Of a stretch of DNA of 42,154 bases, positions 17,601 to 25,712 are shown in pieces; within the stretch, counting starts at the first letter, position 1; each line of letters starts with the position of its first letter. The stretch is taken from positions 1-42,154 of the forward strand of contig NZ_PPXQ01000028.1 of the NCBI RefSeq assembly GCF_004798585.1. Direction: 5' to 3'. The stretch is from Massilia sp. Mn16-1_5. GTDB taxonomy: Bacteria; Pseudomonadota; Gammaproteobacteria; Burkholderiales; Burkholderiaceae_D. The notes beneath the pieces were generated by a model, which searched no databases, was not told the origin of the DNA, and saw only the letters and a list, made by a program, of their open reading frames with translations. The translations under genes were made by a program, and so were the position numbers.

Positions 17601-17928
17601 CCTGCTGGCGCATGAAGTAGAGGTCGGCGCTCTCCTTGAAGACGGCCGTGACTTGCGAAAAACCGTTGCGCGAGAACGAGCGCACGTTTTCCACGCCGTT
17701 CAGGCCCGACAGGGCCGTCTCGATGGGGAAGGTAACGCGCTTTTCGATCTCGACCGGGCTCAGGGTCGGCACCACGGTATTGATCTGTACCTGCTTGTTG
17801 GTGATGTCGGGCGTAACGTCGATCGGCAGCAGGTTCAGCTGCCAGGCGCCGGCCAACGCCACCACCAGCGTCAGGAACAGGATCAACCAGCGCGAGCGGA
17901 CCGATCCGGTGAGGATGGAATCGATCAT
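14692..17928 (-). CDS. czcA: heavy-metal RND efflux pump, CzcA/CnrA type
   Basis: This 1078-residue inner-membrane RND pump is full length for the family. It would export divalent metal from the periplasm or cytoplasm through CzcB and CzcC, driven by protons. The fourth membrane helix reads LDFGLIIDGAVIIVENTLRR (Asp near 426 and 432, Glu near 439). This is the DFG-x3-DGA-x5-EN signature of divalent cation pumps (Zn, Co, Cd or Ni) and not the motif of Cu/Ag pumps. The N-terminus has the usual PIDVTPDITNKQVQI and the periplasmic part YLRTVQDWIIRPQLRT. The start codon follows czcB by one base, with GAGGAA as ribosome binding site. The broken DmeF gene downstream hints at Co/Ni. Exact metal specificity cannot be settled from sequence. 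Confidence 0.9.
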   Translation of the reverse strand: MIDSILTGSVRSRWLILFLTLVVALAGAWQLNLLPIDVTPDITNKQVQINTVVPTLSPVEIEKRVTFPIETALSGLNGVENVRSFSRNGFSQVTAVFKESADLYFMRQQVSERLARAQPDLPDGAVPQMGPVSTGLGEVFHYSVEFAHPGGKGAPRAEGKPGWQPDGSFLTDSGERLGERVAQLAYLRTVQDWIIRPQLRTTPGLADVDSLGGYIKQYVVEPDSSRLASYGISVSELGRALEEANVSVGANYIRRSGESYLVRADGRIRSLDEIARAVVATRDGVAITVGQVANVAIGGELRSGAASRDGSEAVVGSALMLVGANSRTVAHAVGEKLKAISTTLPEGIRIVPTLDRSQLVVATISTVAKNLAEGALLVIVILFALLGNWRAALIAALVIPLSLLMSAIGMNSLGISGNLMSLGALDFGLIIDGAVIIVENTLRRLAERQHREGRLLLLKERLEEVVASSREMLRPTIYGQLVIFLVFLPCLTFQGVEGKMFSPMVITLMLALASAFVLSLTFVPAMIAVLMTGRVSEKEVRIVAASKTRYEPWLRRAVARPLPFVGAGLGVLVLAAIAFSFVGREFMPTLDEQNLNLSSVRIPSTSIEQSAELDLPIERAILSLPEVKTVYSKAGTASLAADPMPPNASDNYVILKPKDEWPAGVTTKEQVIERIRAKTAPIVGNNYDVTQPIEMRFNELIGGVRSDVAVKVYGEDLDQLAASAKRIAAVLRTIPGASDVRVAQTEGFPTFDIAFDRAAIARYGLSVKEVADTVSTALAGREAGQIFEGDRRFDIVVRLPTALRNDLDALGALPVMLPAANEGSRASVPLRQLVQFRFTQGLNEVSRDNGKRRIYVEANVVGRDLGSYVDEAQARLANEVRLAPGSWIEWGGQFQNLRAATERLAIIVPVCFVLIAAALYMAIGNAMLTATVLTAVPLALAGGVFALLLRGMPFSISAAVGFIAVSGVAVLNGLVLISAINKRLADGAPASDAVIDGALERLRPVLMTALVASLGFVPMAIATGTGAEVQKPLATVVIGGLITSTVLTLFVLPAITGMVLRRRRTQSDEPRAALVEAV

Positions 17929-17929
17929 G

Positions 17930-19105
17930 TTATTCCTCTTCGCTCTTGATCATGTCCGCCTTGACCAGGAAGGCGTTGCGCGTGGCGACCTGGGCGCCGG
18001 GCTGCACGCCCGAAACAATCTGCGCCATGCCGCGGCTGCGTTTGCCCACCAGGACCGGCTGGGCACGGAAGCCGGCTTGGGTGCGTACGAACAGGACGTC
18101 GCGGCCTTCGATGTTCTGCACCGCATCTTCCGGCACCGTCATGCCGGCGCCGTTTTCCTTCACATGCAGGCGCACCTGCACGCCTTCGCCGACAACCAGA
18201 CGCTTGGTTCCAGCGAGCGGCTCGAGTATGACGGTCGCGGCGCGCGTACTGCCGCCGACCGTCGGCGTCACCGACCGCACTTTCGCTGCGATCGACACAT
18301 CGCCGGCCAGGATGCTGGCCGTGTCGCCGGGAGCGATGCGGCCGATGTCGGATGCCGGGACCGGGGCCTCGACCTCGACCGGGCCATTGCCTGCCACGCG
18401 GAAGAGTTCCGTCTGTGGCTGGACGAAGCCGCCCAGGGTCACGGACTCGGCCGTGATCTTGCCGGCGATCGGACTGCGTACCGCCACCGAGCGGCCATCG
18501 GCCGAGACCTGCGCCGCGCGCGCGACGGCGTTGGCGCGCTGCGCTTCGCTCTCGGCGACCGCCAGGGCCGACTGCGCGGCTTCGAGTTCCTGGCGCGGCG
18601 TCACACCCTGCTGGAACAGCGAGGCTTCGCGCGCGTAGGCTTTGCTTGCCAGCTCGGCGCGGGCCGCGGCCACTTTCCGGTCAGCGGCCATGGTGGCCGC
18701 TTCCTGGCTTTCGACCTGGGCCAGCACGTCGCCGGCACGCACCGTGTCGCCCAGCCGGCGCAGCACGCGCGTCACGTTGCCCGAGGCGCGGGCGACGATC
18801 AGGGCCTCGCTGTTGGGCAGCGCCGACACGGTGCCGGTGGTCAGGATTTCAGCGTCCAGGCCGCCGCTGGCGACCGGTTCGACGGCGATGTTGGCGACCT
18901 TCAGGTACTCGGCCGGAATCGTGATCTCGGCCATGCCGGTACCGGCTGCGGCGGGTGCCGGCCTGGCTGGCTGCGCCACCGGGGCCGCGACGGGACTGTT
19001 GCGTGCCGAAGTCCAGTGGGCGGCGCCGAAGCCGAGCGCCGCGGCGACCGCCGCGAGGCCGGCCGCGAGCGGCCAGTTCATGTGACGGATGGATTTGTCG
19101 GTCAT
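17930..19105 (-). CDS. czcB: RND efflux periplasmic adaptor, CzcB type
   Basis: This 391-residue membrane fusion protein links CzcA to CzcC. It has an N-terminal membrane anchor (about 10-30; WPLAAGLAAVAAALGFGAAH) and an Ala/Pro-rich linker. A lipoyl-like half motif follows (LIVARASGNVTRVLRRLGDTV), then an alpha-hairpin (about 130-200; AARAELASKAYAREASLFQQ), and the matching lipoyl half and barrel (VRSPIAGKITAESVTLGG). A C-terminal barrel ends in VLVGKRSRGMAQIVSGVQPG. The gene overlaps czcC by 4 bp (ATGA) and is one base from czcA, so the three are one operon. No His-rich metal-binding N-terminus is seen. Confidence 0.9.
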   Translation of the reverse strand: MTDKSIRHMNWPLAAGLAAVAAALGFGAAHWTSARNSPVAAPVAQPARPAPAAAGTGMAEITIPAEYLKVANIAVEPVASGGLDAEILTTGTVSALPNSEALIVARASGNVTRVLRRLGDTVRAGDVLAQVESQEAATMAADRKVAAARAELASKAYAREASLFQQGVTPRQELEAAQSALAVAESEAQRANAVARAAQVSADGRSVAVRSPIAGKITAESVTLGGFVQPQTELFRVAGNGPVEVEAPVPASDIGRIAPGDTASILAGDVSIAAKVRSVTPTVGGSTRAATVILEPLAGTKRLVVGEGVQVRLHVKENGAGMTVPEDAVQNIEGRDVLFVRTQAGFRAQPVLVGKRSRGMAQIVSGVQPGAQVATRNAFLVKADMIKSEEE

Positions 19106-20421
19106 GGTGCTTCTCCAAATACGAGTCGGCCTTCGGCCAGGGATAGGGCGGCCAGGGCGCGTACGCGGGCCAGGCGGGTGTCGATGGTGAGCGCCTGCGC
19201 GTCGGACAGGGCGCGGCGGATGGACAGCAGTTCAAGAAGCGGCGTCTTGCCGGCTTCGTAGCCGATACGCCCGAGCCGGTAGGCTTCGAGGGCGGCCGTT
19301 TCGCCTTCCTCGGCAGCCTGCAGGCGTTGTTCGGACGCGGTAGCCTGGGCTAGCGCCGCGCGGTGCGATGCCACGGCGTCGAGGCGGGCCGCTTCGACCC
19401 GCAGGGCGGCGCCGTTGGCGCGCTCGCGGGCGGCGTCGACGCCGCTGCGGTTACGGTCGAACAGCGGGATGCTGGCCGTTACCCCGACCGTGGCGGCCCG
19501 CTCGCTGCTCCAGGCAAACCTGCGCACGCCGAGGGACACGCCGATGTCGGGAATGGCGCGCTTTTGCTCGACCCGCACCTGGGCGGCAAGGGCGTCGCGT
19601 TCGGCGGCGGCTGCTGCCAGCGTCGGCGACTGCTCGGGCGTCCAGGCCGCCGCCGTGGCTGCTGCGGTGCCTGATGCCGTGCCCGCTGCCGCGACCCTGG
19701 CCATGAACGGATGGTCGATGCGCGTGAACGGTTCGGGCGAACCGACCAGTGCGGCGAGGCGCGCCAGGGCTTCGGTCGCGTCGGCGGCCGCCGACTGCTG
19801 CGCAGCGCGGGCGGCGGCCGCGCTGGCGCGGGCCTGGGCCAGCCGCAATTCGGCTTCGCGGCCGGCTTTTACCAAGGCCTGCGCGGCCCGCAAGTCGTCG
19901 CCGGCACGCTCGAGGGCGGCTTTGGCGACGGCCTGGCGGTCCTGCATGGCCTCGGCAGTGGCATAGGCGAGCGCCAGTTCGGTGGCGAAGGTCAGGCGGG
20001 CCTGGCGTTCACGCGTGCCGGTCGCGACGGCCTTGTGCTGCTCGGCTTCGATCCGGGCAGCGCGCTTGCCGCCGAGTTCGAATACCTGGGTCAGGGCGTA
20101 GGTGTCCTGGCGCTGGCTGACGCCGCCGGTCTCGGGGGCGTGCAGGTTTTCGAAGGTGGCGTCGAGCGTCGGATTGCGCCAGGCGCCGGCCTGGCGCACG
20201 TCGGCCTGGGCCGCGCGCACGTTGGCCGCCTGTTCCAGCAGCTGGGGCGCGCTGCCCTGGGCCCGCGCGAGGAGGGCGCTGAACGAAGGGGTTTCGGCAT
20301 GTGCGAGCGAGATGGCACTGCCGAACAGTGCGGCGATGACCGCACCGCGGACGGAGAGCGTGCTGGATGCCGCGTGCCGGCCGCGCGACCTTGCACGCGA
20401 CCTTGATGATGATATTTGCAT
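19102..20421 (-). CDS. czcC: RND efflux outer-membrane factor, CzcC type
   Basis: This 439-residue TolC-like outer-membrane channel protein has an Arg-rich N-terminus with a signal sequence (about 22-42; SVRGAVIAALFGSAISLAHA). Two repeats of the outer-membrane-factor fold follow, with landmarks WRNPTLDATFENL, QVFELGGKRAARIEAEQ and GASIPLFDRNRSG-like (here TASIPLFDRNRSGVDAAR), and near the end YEAGKTPLLELLSIRRAL. It completes the tripartite pump with CzcB and CzcA. AGAGG precedes the ATG. The upstream neighbour on the same strand, 91 bp away, is the CzcI-like gene. Confidence 0.9.
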   Translation of the reverse strand: MQISSSRSRARSRGRHAASSTLSVRGAVIAALFGSAISLAHAETPSFSALLARAQGSAPQLLEQAANVRAAQADVRQAGAWRNPTLDATFENLHAPETGGVSQRQDTYALTQVFELGGKRAARIEAEQHKAVATGTRERQARLTFATELALAYATAEAMQDRQAVAKAALERAGDDLRAAQALVKAGREAELRLAQARASAAAARAAQQSAAADATEALARLAALVGSPEPFTRIDHPFMARVAAAGTASGTAAATAAAWTPEQSPTLAAAAAERDALAAQVRVEQKRAIPDIGVSLGVRRFAWSSERAATVGVTASIPLFDRNRSGVDAARERANGAALRVEAARLDAVASHRAALAQATASEQRLQAAEEGETAALEAYRLGRIGYEAGKTPLLELLSIRRALSDAQALTIDTRLARVRALAALSLAEGRLVFGEAP

Positions 20422-20512
20422 GTAAAGCCTCTGCAGATTGAACAGGATTCAAACCAGCGGGCCACACGCGCATCGGGTGTGCGCGTGTTGTCGATGCGAC
20501 GGCGCCCGCGCC

Positions 20513-20896
20513 TCAGGCGCGGGCGCGGGGAGGCGGGAGAGGCGGAAGCGTGCTGCGGTCGGAGAACGTTTCCGGCAACGGTATGGGAGCGAGACGGGGA
20601 AGGGCAATGGCAGACAACACCGGCGCCGCCGGCAACAGTAAGGCCGCGCCGCAACCGTGCTCGTAGTCGTTCAAGTGCTGGACCGATTTTTCGGATTGAT
20701 CGACATGCGCGTCACCGTCGTCATGGGCTTCGTGGTGATGCAAGACGTGGGCCTCGTGCTCTGCCAAGTGCTTACCAACCTGCTCGAAACCGCCGGCGGC
20801 CTGGCTCGACATCACATGCGTGAGCGTGCGTTCAGCCGCGGCAATCGCTTGCCAGGGAAGTACGATCAGCAGGATGAGGAGCAACGCCTTCTTCAT
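20513..20896 (-). CDS. czcI: CzcI-like exported His-rich protein
   Basis: This 127-residue protein has a clear signal peptide (MKKALLLILLIVLPWQAIA-A). A His/Asp/Glu-rich middle follows (about 45-75; EHEAHVLHHHEAHDDGDAH), suited to binding divalent metal in the periplasm. The C-terminus is Pro-rich (LPPLPPPRARA). The layout and its place as first gene before czcCBA match CzcI of Cupriavidus, a periplasmic modulator of the czc operon. The sequence is too low in complexity to be certain. Its C-terminal layout recalls the exported proteins at 21196 and 31126, which end in ARIERPPR. Confidence 0.7.
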   Translation of the reverse strand: MKKALLLILLIVLPWQAIAAAERTLTHVMSSQAAGGFEQVGKHLAEHEAHVLHHHEAHDDGDAHVDQSEKSVQHLNDYEHGCGAALLLPAAPVLSAIALPRLAPIPLPETFSDRSTLPPLPPPRARA

Positions 20897-20946
20897 GAGG
20901 TCGGCCGGTCGGGGCGTGGGTTCCGATAAGGGAGCAAAGGGTGCTG

Positions 20947-20977
20947 ATTATAGACGGTGCTTCTAGGCACGTGTCAA
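20947..20977 (-). promoter_or_regulatory. czc operon promoter with 19-bp spacer and dyad (MerR-like)
   Basis: On the minus strand, a perfect -35 TTGACA (20977-20972) and a perfect -10 TATAAT (20952-20947) are separated by 19 bp instead of 17. The spacer holds a dyad, GTGC-CTAGAA-GCAC, flanked by GAC and GTC. An over-long spacer with a central dyad is the hallmark of promoters untwisted by MerR-family metal regulators (ZntR, CadR, CoaR). No merR-type gene is visible in the window, so the regulator would have to be encoded elsewhere. Confidence 0.6.
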
Positions 20978-21180
20978 TCGGATGTCTGTTTGTATGCAGC
21001 AGTGCGTGGAGGCGCCGAGGCTGTTTTTGTTGCGAATTAATTTTGGCAGAGATCAAAACTAAAGCCGTCACGATTAGCACTCAATCTCTTCGAAGACAAA
21101 AGGTGGAAAGGCATTTCCCGACTGGCAATTGCTCGTCGTGGCATTCCCTTATCAACCATGTGCACTTTTGACGTTGGGCA

Positions 21181-21189
21181 TGCTACATT
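21181..21189 (+). promoter_or_regulatory. extended -10 promoter giving a leaderless start
   Basis: TGCTACATT is an extended -10 (TGn plus TACATT at 21184-21189), and only six bases separate it from the ATG at 21196. Transcription would start at or next to the A of the start codon. No Shine-Dalgarno sequence is present. The paralogous gene at 31126 has the same arrangement. Confidence 0.5.
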
Positions 21190-21195
21190 GACCAT

Positions 21196-21642
21196 ATGCG
21201 CAGCAGGCTACGATCATTTCTCTTGTGCCTACTTATCGTCTCCCTACCAATCCAAAGCATTGCGGGAGTGGCGAGGCTTGCGTGCGGCATGATCCATCAT
21301 CTATCCTCGGTTGATTCCAGGGTGCATGGCATGACAACGCCGGTCATGATGACCGACGGGACCATGCATGACAGTGGACATGAGCATTCAGACTCCATGG
21401 CGCAAAGCGCGTTGCCAGGTGAGGACTGCGAGGCCAGCGTCACCGACACTGACGGACGCTCGAGTTGCGGCACCTGTTCAGGCTGCTCCATCGGCGCCTA
21501 CGCGCCGCCGCCGGTCATGGTTTTAACCGCCGGTGAAGAACCCGCAAACCAGCTCCGGCAATCTTCCTCATCTCCTTTTACCGGGCACATTCCAGCCCGG
21601 ATCGAGCGGCCTCCCCGCACTAGCACGCCAATCGCGGCGTAA
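21196..21642 (+). CDS. small exported Cys/His/Met-rich protein, probable metal-binding
   Basis: This 148-residue protein has a signal peptide (about 1-24; FLLCLLIVSLPIQSIAGVA). The mature part has scattered His and Met (MIHHLSSV, MTTPVMMTDGTMHDSGHEHSD), then a Cys cluster, CGTCSGCSIGAYAPP, and ends GHIPARIERPPR. The protein at 31126-31551 shares the same plan: signal peptide, CSHCAGCTFGAFAPP, ISARIERPPR. The two are paralogues, one beside the czc operon and one at the head of the copper cluster. They resemble DUF2946-like proteins found beside metal genes. A periplasmic metal chaperone or sensor role is inference. It is divergent from the czc operon. The transcript looks leaderless. Confidence 0.7.
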   Translation: MRSRLRSFLLCLLIVSLPIQSIAGVARLACGMIHHLSSVDSRVHGMTTPVMMTDGTMHDSGHEHSDSMAQSALPGEDCEASVTDTDGRSSCGTCSGCSIGAYAPPPVMVLTAGEEPANQLRQSSSSPFTGHIPARIERPPRTSTPIAA

Positions 21643-22223
21643 CAGATCTTCGCGGCTGATACCGGCGACTCCTTCCTGACTTTGTTGCTCGGCAGCGTAC
21701 TTGCGCTCGCACGCGCGGCGCCGGCTATTCCTGAAGGCGCCAGTTGCACGGTCCGGGCCGACTGCAGCGGCCGTGCGTCGGCGGCGTCCGTGACAGGGCT
21801 ACTTGCACACGTCCGGGCTACCTGAACCTTAACGAGCACCAGGTCGTGCGAAGCATTTGCGCCAGAATTTTCGATTCTGATCGGAGGGCTCCAAGGCACA
21901 TCGAGACTTGAGCCATGAAGCGTGAGCAGTTGGTACCGCCGATTTCTGCAAGGGCTGGGAGCATCGAACGGTTGCTCTTGTAACTCCGCAGAAGAGCGCA
22001 GACGCAATATGCGTCGGCCTTTTTGCGCTCAGAAGAATTAAGTATGGCCAATTATCCACAAAACAAAGTTTTATTGCTAAGGGGTGAAAATTTCGATAGA
22101 GTAAAAAAAGACTGAACCTGTATAGACATGTTGGTCTGTCTCGGATCCCATGCGTCGCCACTGCCAATCAATACCGGCAGCTTGGCCTAGTAGCTTTCAC
22201 AAAAAAGAAAACCCGGAGGGTAA
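21643..22223. other. 581-bp intergenic region before the TonB receptor gene
   Basis: No supportable gene. A short plus-strand stretch after 21650 reads like a signal-peptide region (LTLLLGSVLALARA) but is soon stopped, perhaps a gene remnant. The second half is AT-rich and should hold the receptor promoter, but I could not assign -35 and -10 boxes and saw no Fur-box-like sequence. Confidence 0.45.
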
Positions 22224-24932
22224 ATGGCTCACAAGTACGTCCCAAGAACAACGGCCGCGCTCGCATTAATGGTTCTGCAACAGAGCGCATACGCACAACA
22301 GCCCGCCACTGGCGATGCTGCCGAAGCGGCAGGCATGCAGCGCGTACAAATTACGGGGAGCCGAATCAACCTTCGGCAGGAACAGGTATCCGGGGTTGGC
22401 CCAGTTACCGTGATCGATGCCGACACCATCCAGCGCTCCGGAGCGATTTCGATCGAAACGCTGCTGCAGCGCCTGCCTTCGTCTGCCGGTACGGCGGGCA
22501 GCCAGACCAGTGCGTATTGGACCAGCAACGGCTACGGGACCACGCAAGTGAACTTGCGTGGTCTCGGCATCGATCGCACCCTGGTGCTGCTGAACGGACG
22601 CCGGGTCGTCTCGGGTGGCACGGGGGCGAACAGCTCTGTCGACCTGAACATGATTCCGGTCGCGATGATCGAGCGGATCGAAGTGCTGAAGGATGGCGCC
22701 TCGGCGATCTACGGCGCCGATGCCGTTGCCGGCGTCGTCAACATCATCACGAAGAAAGCCATCGACGGTGTTGAAGCATCGGTGCGCTATGGGAAGACCG
22801 AACGTGGTGACGGCGCCGAAAAGTCGGCGGACATCGTCTGGGGAACGAAAAGCGAGCGTGGCTCGCTGATGGCCTCCCTGAATTATTCCGAAAGCGAGGC
22901 GGTCAACCTGGCTTCGCGTGCACCTTGCGCCCTGTTCGAGGATGACGGCGAACTGGTGTGTTCCGGCAGCTCGTCGACGATCGGAGGCCGCGCGCGGCTG
23001 GCAAATGGCCGCAGGGTCAACTTCAACCAGGATCCGAACGGGGACCCGCGCGGCTTCGAGACCTACAGCGCAGCCAAGCATGCCTACAACAGCAATCCGT
23101 TCCTGAACGCAGTCAATCCGATCAAGCGTGTCGGTGTGAGCGCCTTCGGCAACATGCACCTGACCGATAAGGTAGACCTGTTCACCGAACTCATGTTCAC
23201 GAACCGCCAGTCGGAGCAGCTTGCCACCCCTGGCGCCATCGGGGTTTACCGCCCGATCGAAATCGCCGCGAACCATCCTACCAATCCGACCGGCCAGAAC
23301 CTGACGCTGGAGCGGCGCCGGGTGGCGGAAGTCGGGCCGCGTTACTTCTTCCAGGAGACCAATACCTTCCGTATCGTCGCCGGCTTGAAGGGGGAACTTG
23401 CTCCGAAATGGGACTGGTCGGCGTCCGTCAACTGGGGGCGCAACACCGGCGTTGACGGGATGACGAACATCATCAACCTCGATCGTGTCGATGCGACGCT
23501 CAATACCGCTACCTGCGGCACCAGCCCGTCCGCGGCTCCTTGCGGCAACTATCTCGGCTACGGGAACCTCAGCCCTGCGGTCCTCGAGTACATCCATTTC
23601 ACGACCCGCGATCATGGCGGCAACGACCAGAAGAGCTTCAACGCAAGCATCAGCGGCGAGGTGTTTTCCCTGCCAGCCGGGCCCGTCGGCTTCGCTTCCG
23701 GCTTCGAATACCGCCGCGAGAAAGGATGGCGCGACCCGGATAGCCTGATCGTATCGGGAGCCGCCAATACCAACGCCCAGGATCCGATTGCGGGCGAATA
23801 CAGTGCGCGCGAGGTCTTCGCGGAGTTGTCCGTACCCTTGCTAGCCAAGCTGCCCCTGGTCGACTCCCTGACGATGAATGCCGCGGCCCGCTACTCCGAC
23901 TACAGCCTGTTCGGGTCGCAGGCCACGTACAAGGTGGGTCTCGACTGGCAGGTAATTCCGTCGCTGAAGGTGCGTGCCAACCGTTCGACGGCCTTCCGCG
24001 TGCCGAACGTGCCGGAACTGTTCGGCGGTGTCTCCGAGGGCAACCTGACCACGACCGACCCATGCAACAACTGGAACACGCTCGATCCGAACTCCACGGT
24101 CTACAAGAACTGCCAGGGATCCGGCTTGCCTGCCGGCTTCAGGCAGTTCGGGCCGTCGATCCTGACGACCGGGGGCGGCAACCAGAACCTGAAGCCCGAG
24201 GAGGCCGATACGTTCACGATCGGCGCCGTATGGACGCCGTCGAAAGCGCTGACGCTGACGCTCGACTACTTCAACATCAAGATCGATAACGCCATCGAGA
24301 CCGTTCCTGGCTCGACCAAGCTGGCGGTCTGCTACAACTCGCCTGGGCTGGCGCACATCTTCTGCGGTCCATCGAGTTTCACGCGTGATCCGCGCACCGG
24401 GGAAATCAACTTCCTGTCCTCGCAACCCGAGAACGCTGCGCAGCAGCGCGTGGCCGGGCTCGACCTCGGGGCGATCGTCGACTTCAACCTGGCGGGATGG
24501 ACATCGTCGTTCACTGCGGATGTTTCCCGGCTTAACCAGTTCGACGTGACGCCATTCCCTGGCGGTGAAGTCATCGAGTACGCCGGCAAGATTACGGGCG
24601 GGCGCGGCAGCTATGCAAAATGGCGCTCAACCGCGTCGCTGACCTCGTCCAAAGGTCCGTGGTCCGGTTCCTATACCGTCCAGTACATTGGCAGCGCCGC
24701 CGACATCAATGCCGCCCCTACCGATATCGGCGCGCGCGCACCCGGCATCGTCTACCACAACGCCAGTATGAAGTATGCGTTCAACAAGGCAATGACGGTA
24801 TCGCTGGGCATCGATAACCTGTTCGACAAGCGTGCGCCCTACATCCAGAGCTGGACAGACGGCAATACCGACACGATGACCTACGACCTGCTCGGCCGCC
24901 GCTGGCACGTTCGCCTCGGCTACAAGTTCTAA
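22224..24932 (+). CDS. TonB-dependent outer-membrane receptor
   Basis: This 902-residue receptor has a signal peptide (about 1-25; ending SAYAQQ). The plug domain (about 40-175) includes VQITGSRINLRQEQVSG, VNLRGLGIDRTLVLLNGRRV, ERIEVLKDGASAIYGADAVAGVVNIIT and a preceding LLQRLPSSAG. A 22-strand barrel ends in WHVRLGYKF with the terminal Phe of outer-membrane proteins. It would import a ligand across the outer membrane using TonB energy. The ligand is unknown; this plug style is common in betaproteobacterial receptors for siderophores and other substrates. GGAGG lies seven bases upstream of the ATG. The next two genes encode PepSY-TM proteins, one with a reductase, which favours a reducible metal complex as cargo. 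Confidence 0.88.
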   Translation: MAHKYVPRTTAALALMVLQQSAYAQQPATGDAAEAAGMQRVQITGSRINLRQEQVSGVGPVTVIDADTIQRSGAISIETLLQRLPSSAGTAGSQTSAYWTSNGYGTTQVNLRGLGIDRTLVLLNGRRVVSGGTGANSSVDLNMIPVAMIERIEVLKDGASAIYGADAVAGVVNIITKKAIDGVEASVRYGKTERGDGAEKSADIVWGTKSERGSLMASLNYSESEAVNLASRAPCALFEDDGELVCSGSSSTIGGRARLANGRRVNFNQDPNGDPRGFETYSAAKHAYNSNPFLNAVNPIKRVGVSAFGNMHLTDKVDLFTELMFTNRQSEQLATPGAIGVYRPIEIAANHPTNPTGQNLTLERRRVAEVGPRYFFQETNTFRIVAGLKGELAPKWDWSASVNWGRNTGVDGMTNIINLDRVDATLNTATCGTSPSAAPCGNYLGYGNLSPAVLEYIHFTTRDHGGNDQKSFNASISGEVFSLPAGPVGFASGFEYRREKGWRDPDSLIVSGAANTNAQDPIAGEYSAREVFAELSVPLLAKLPLVDSLTMNAAARYSDYSLFGSQATYKVGLDWQVIPSLKVRANRSTAFRVPNVPELFGGVSEGNLTTTDPCNNWNTLDPNSTVYKNCQGSGLPAGFRQFGPSILTTGGGNQNLKPEEADTFTIGAVWTPSKALTLTLDYFNIKIDNAIETVPGSTKLAVCYNSPGLAHIFCGPSSFTRDPRTGEINFLSSQPENAAQQRVAGLDLGAIVDFNLAGWTSSFTADVSRLNQFDVTPFPGGEVIEYAGKITGGRGSYAKWRSTASLTSSKGPWSGSYTVQYIGSAADINAAPTDIGARAPGIVYHNASMKYAFNKAMTVSLGIDNLFDKRAPYIQSWTDGNTDTMTYDLLGRRWHVRLGYKF

Positions 24933-24950
24933 GGTCTTCATGGTGCCTTG

Positions 24951-24983
24951 CGGCCGCTGTGCGTTTATCATGCGCAGCGGCCG
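24951..24983. repeat. strong hairpin after the receptor gene
   Basis: CGGCCGCTG (24951-24959) and CAGCGGCCG (24975-24983) form a perfect 9-bp stem with a 15-nt loop. There is no T-tract, so it is not a standard terminator. Lying between the receptor gene and the PepSY genes, it may stabilise the receptor message or lower downstream expression. Confidence 0.5.
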
Positions 24984-25019
24984 TTCCGCGGCCGGTAACT
25001 CAACTTATTCACAACAACT

Positions 25020-25712
25020 ATGCAATCAGCTTTCTGGGTGCGGCGCGCCCACAAATGGATCGGGCTTGTCGTCGGGGTGCAGGCGCTGCTCTGGATGATC
25101 AGTGGTCTCTACATGGTGGTGGTTCCTCTCGAAGTCATCCACGGCGACCATCTGGCGCATGTGGCCACTGAGCCCCTCAGCCGCGCCGGCACGCGCATTG
25201 CGCAGGAACGCCTGCAACAACTGTATCCGGGCATGACCGCTGTGCGCATTAAAAGCCTGCTGGGCAAGGAGGCATATGAAATCAAGCAGGGCAAGCAGGT
25301 CACCCTGGTAGACGCGGCAAGCGGCCGGCAAATCAGTCCGCTGGGGCGGGAGGACATCGTTGCGCTCGCCGATGCAGCCTATGTGGGCGAAGGCAGCATC
25401 CGCGGCGTGGAATGGGTGACGAAGGCGCCTTCGGAAGTCGGCGCGCGGCCGGTGCCGCTGTGGGCCGTCCACTACGATGAGCCAGGCAAGACGACGCTGT
25501 ATTTTTCGCCGTTCAGTGGCGACCTGGTGGCGCGGCGCCATGAACTCTGGCGGTGGTTCGATTTCCTGTGGATGTTCCACATCATGGATTATGAAGAGCG
25601 CGAAAACGTGAACAACACACTCTTGCGTGCGGCCTCGATTTCCGGCCTGGCGTTCGCGCTGAGCGGCGCGTGGTTGCTCTTCTATAGTTTCAGCCGGAGG
25701 AAGCAGGCATGA
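25020..25712 (+). CDS. PepSY-TM domain protein
   Basis: This 230-residue protein has an N-terminal membrane helix (about 12-34) preceded by RRAHKWIGL, a large periplasmic part (about 35-195) of PepSY type, and a second helix near the end (about 203-224). WRWFDFLWMFHIMDYEERENVNN lies just before the last helix, and the next protein has an almost identical segment, so the two genes arose by duplication. PepSY-TM proteins such as FoxB and PiuB act with siderophore receptors in reducing ferric complexes. Here the reductase part is on the neighbour. No good ribosome binding site is seen at the ATG. The stop overlaps the next start codon (ATGA). Confidence 0.8.
   Translation: MQSAFWVRRAHKWIGLVVGVQALLWMISGLYMVVVPLEVIHGDHLAHVATEPLSRAGTRIAQERLQQLYPGMTAVRIKSLLGKEAYEIKQGKQVTLVDAASGRQISPLGREDIVALADAAYVGEGSIRGVEWVTKAPSEVGARPVPLWAVHYDEPGKTTLYFSPFSGDLVARRHELWRWFDFLWMFHIMDYEERENVNNTLLRAASISGLAFALSGAWLLFYSFSRRKQA

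Noticed and set aside
16579..17949. 456-codon plus-strand frame and other long frames opposite czcA, czcB and czcC
   Set aside because: Shadows of high-GC genes on the other strand; composition and lack of motifs show they are not genes.
22052..22060. Perfect DnaA box TTATCCACA
   Set aside because: Single copy far from rep and iterons, in the intergenic region before the receptor gene; likely chance.
24377..24388. parS-like TTTCACGCGTGA inside the TonB receptor gene
   Set aside because: Right arm incomplete and within a coding region; treated as chance.
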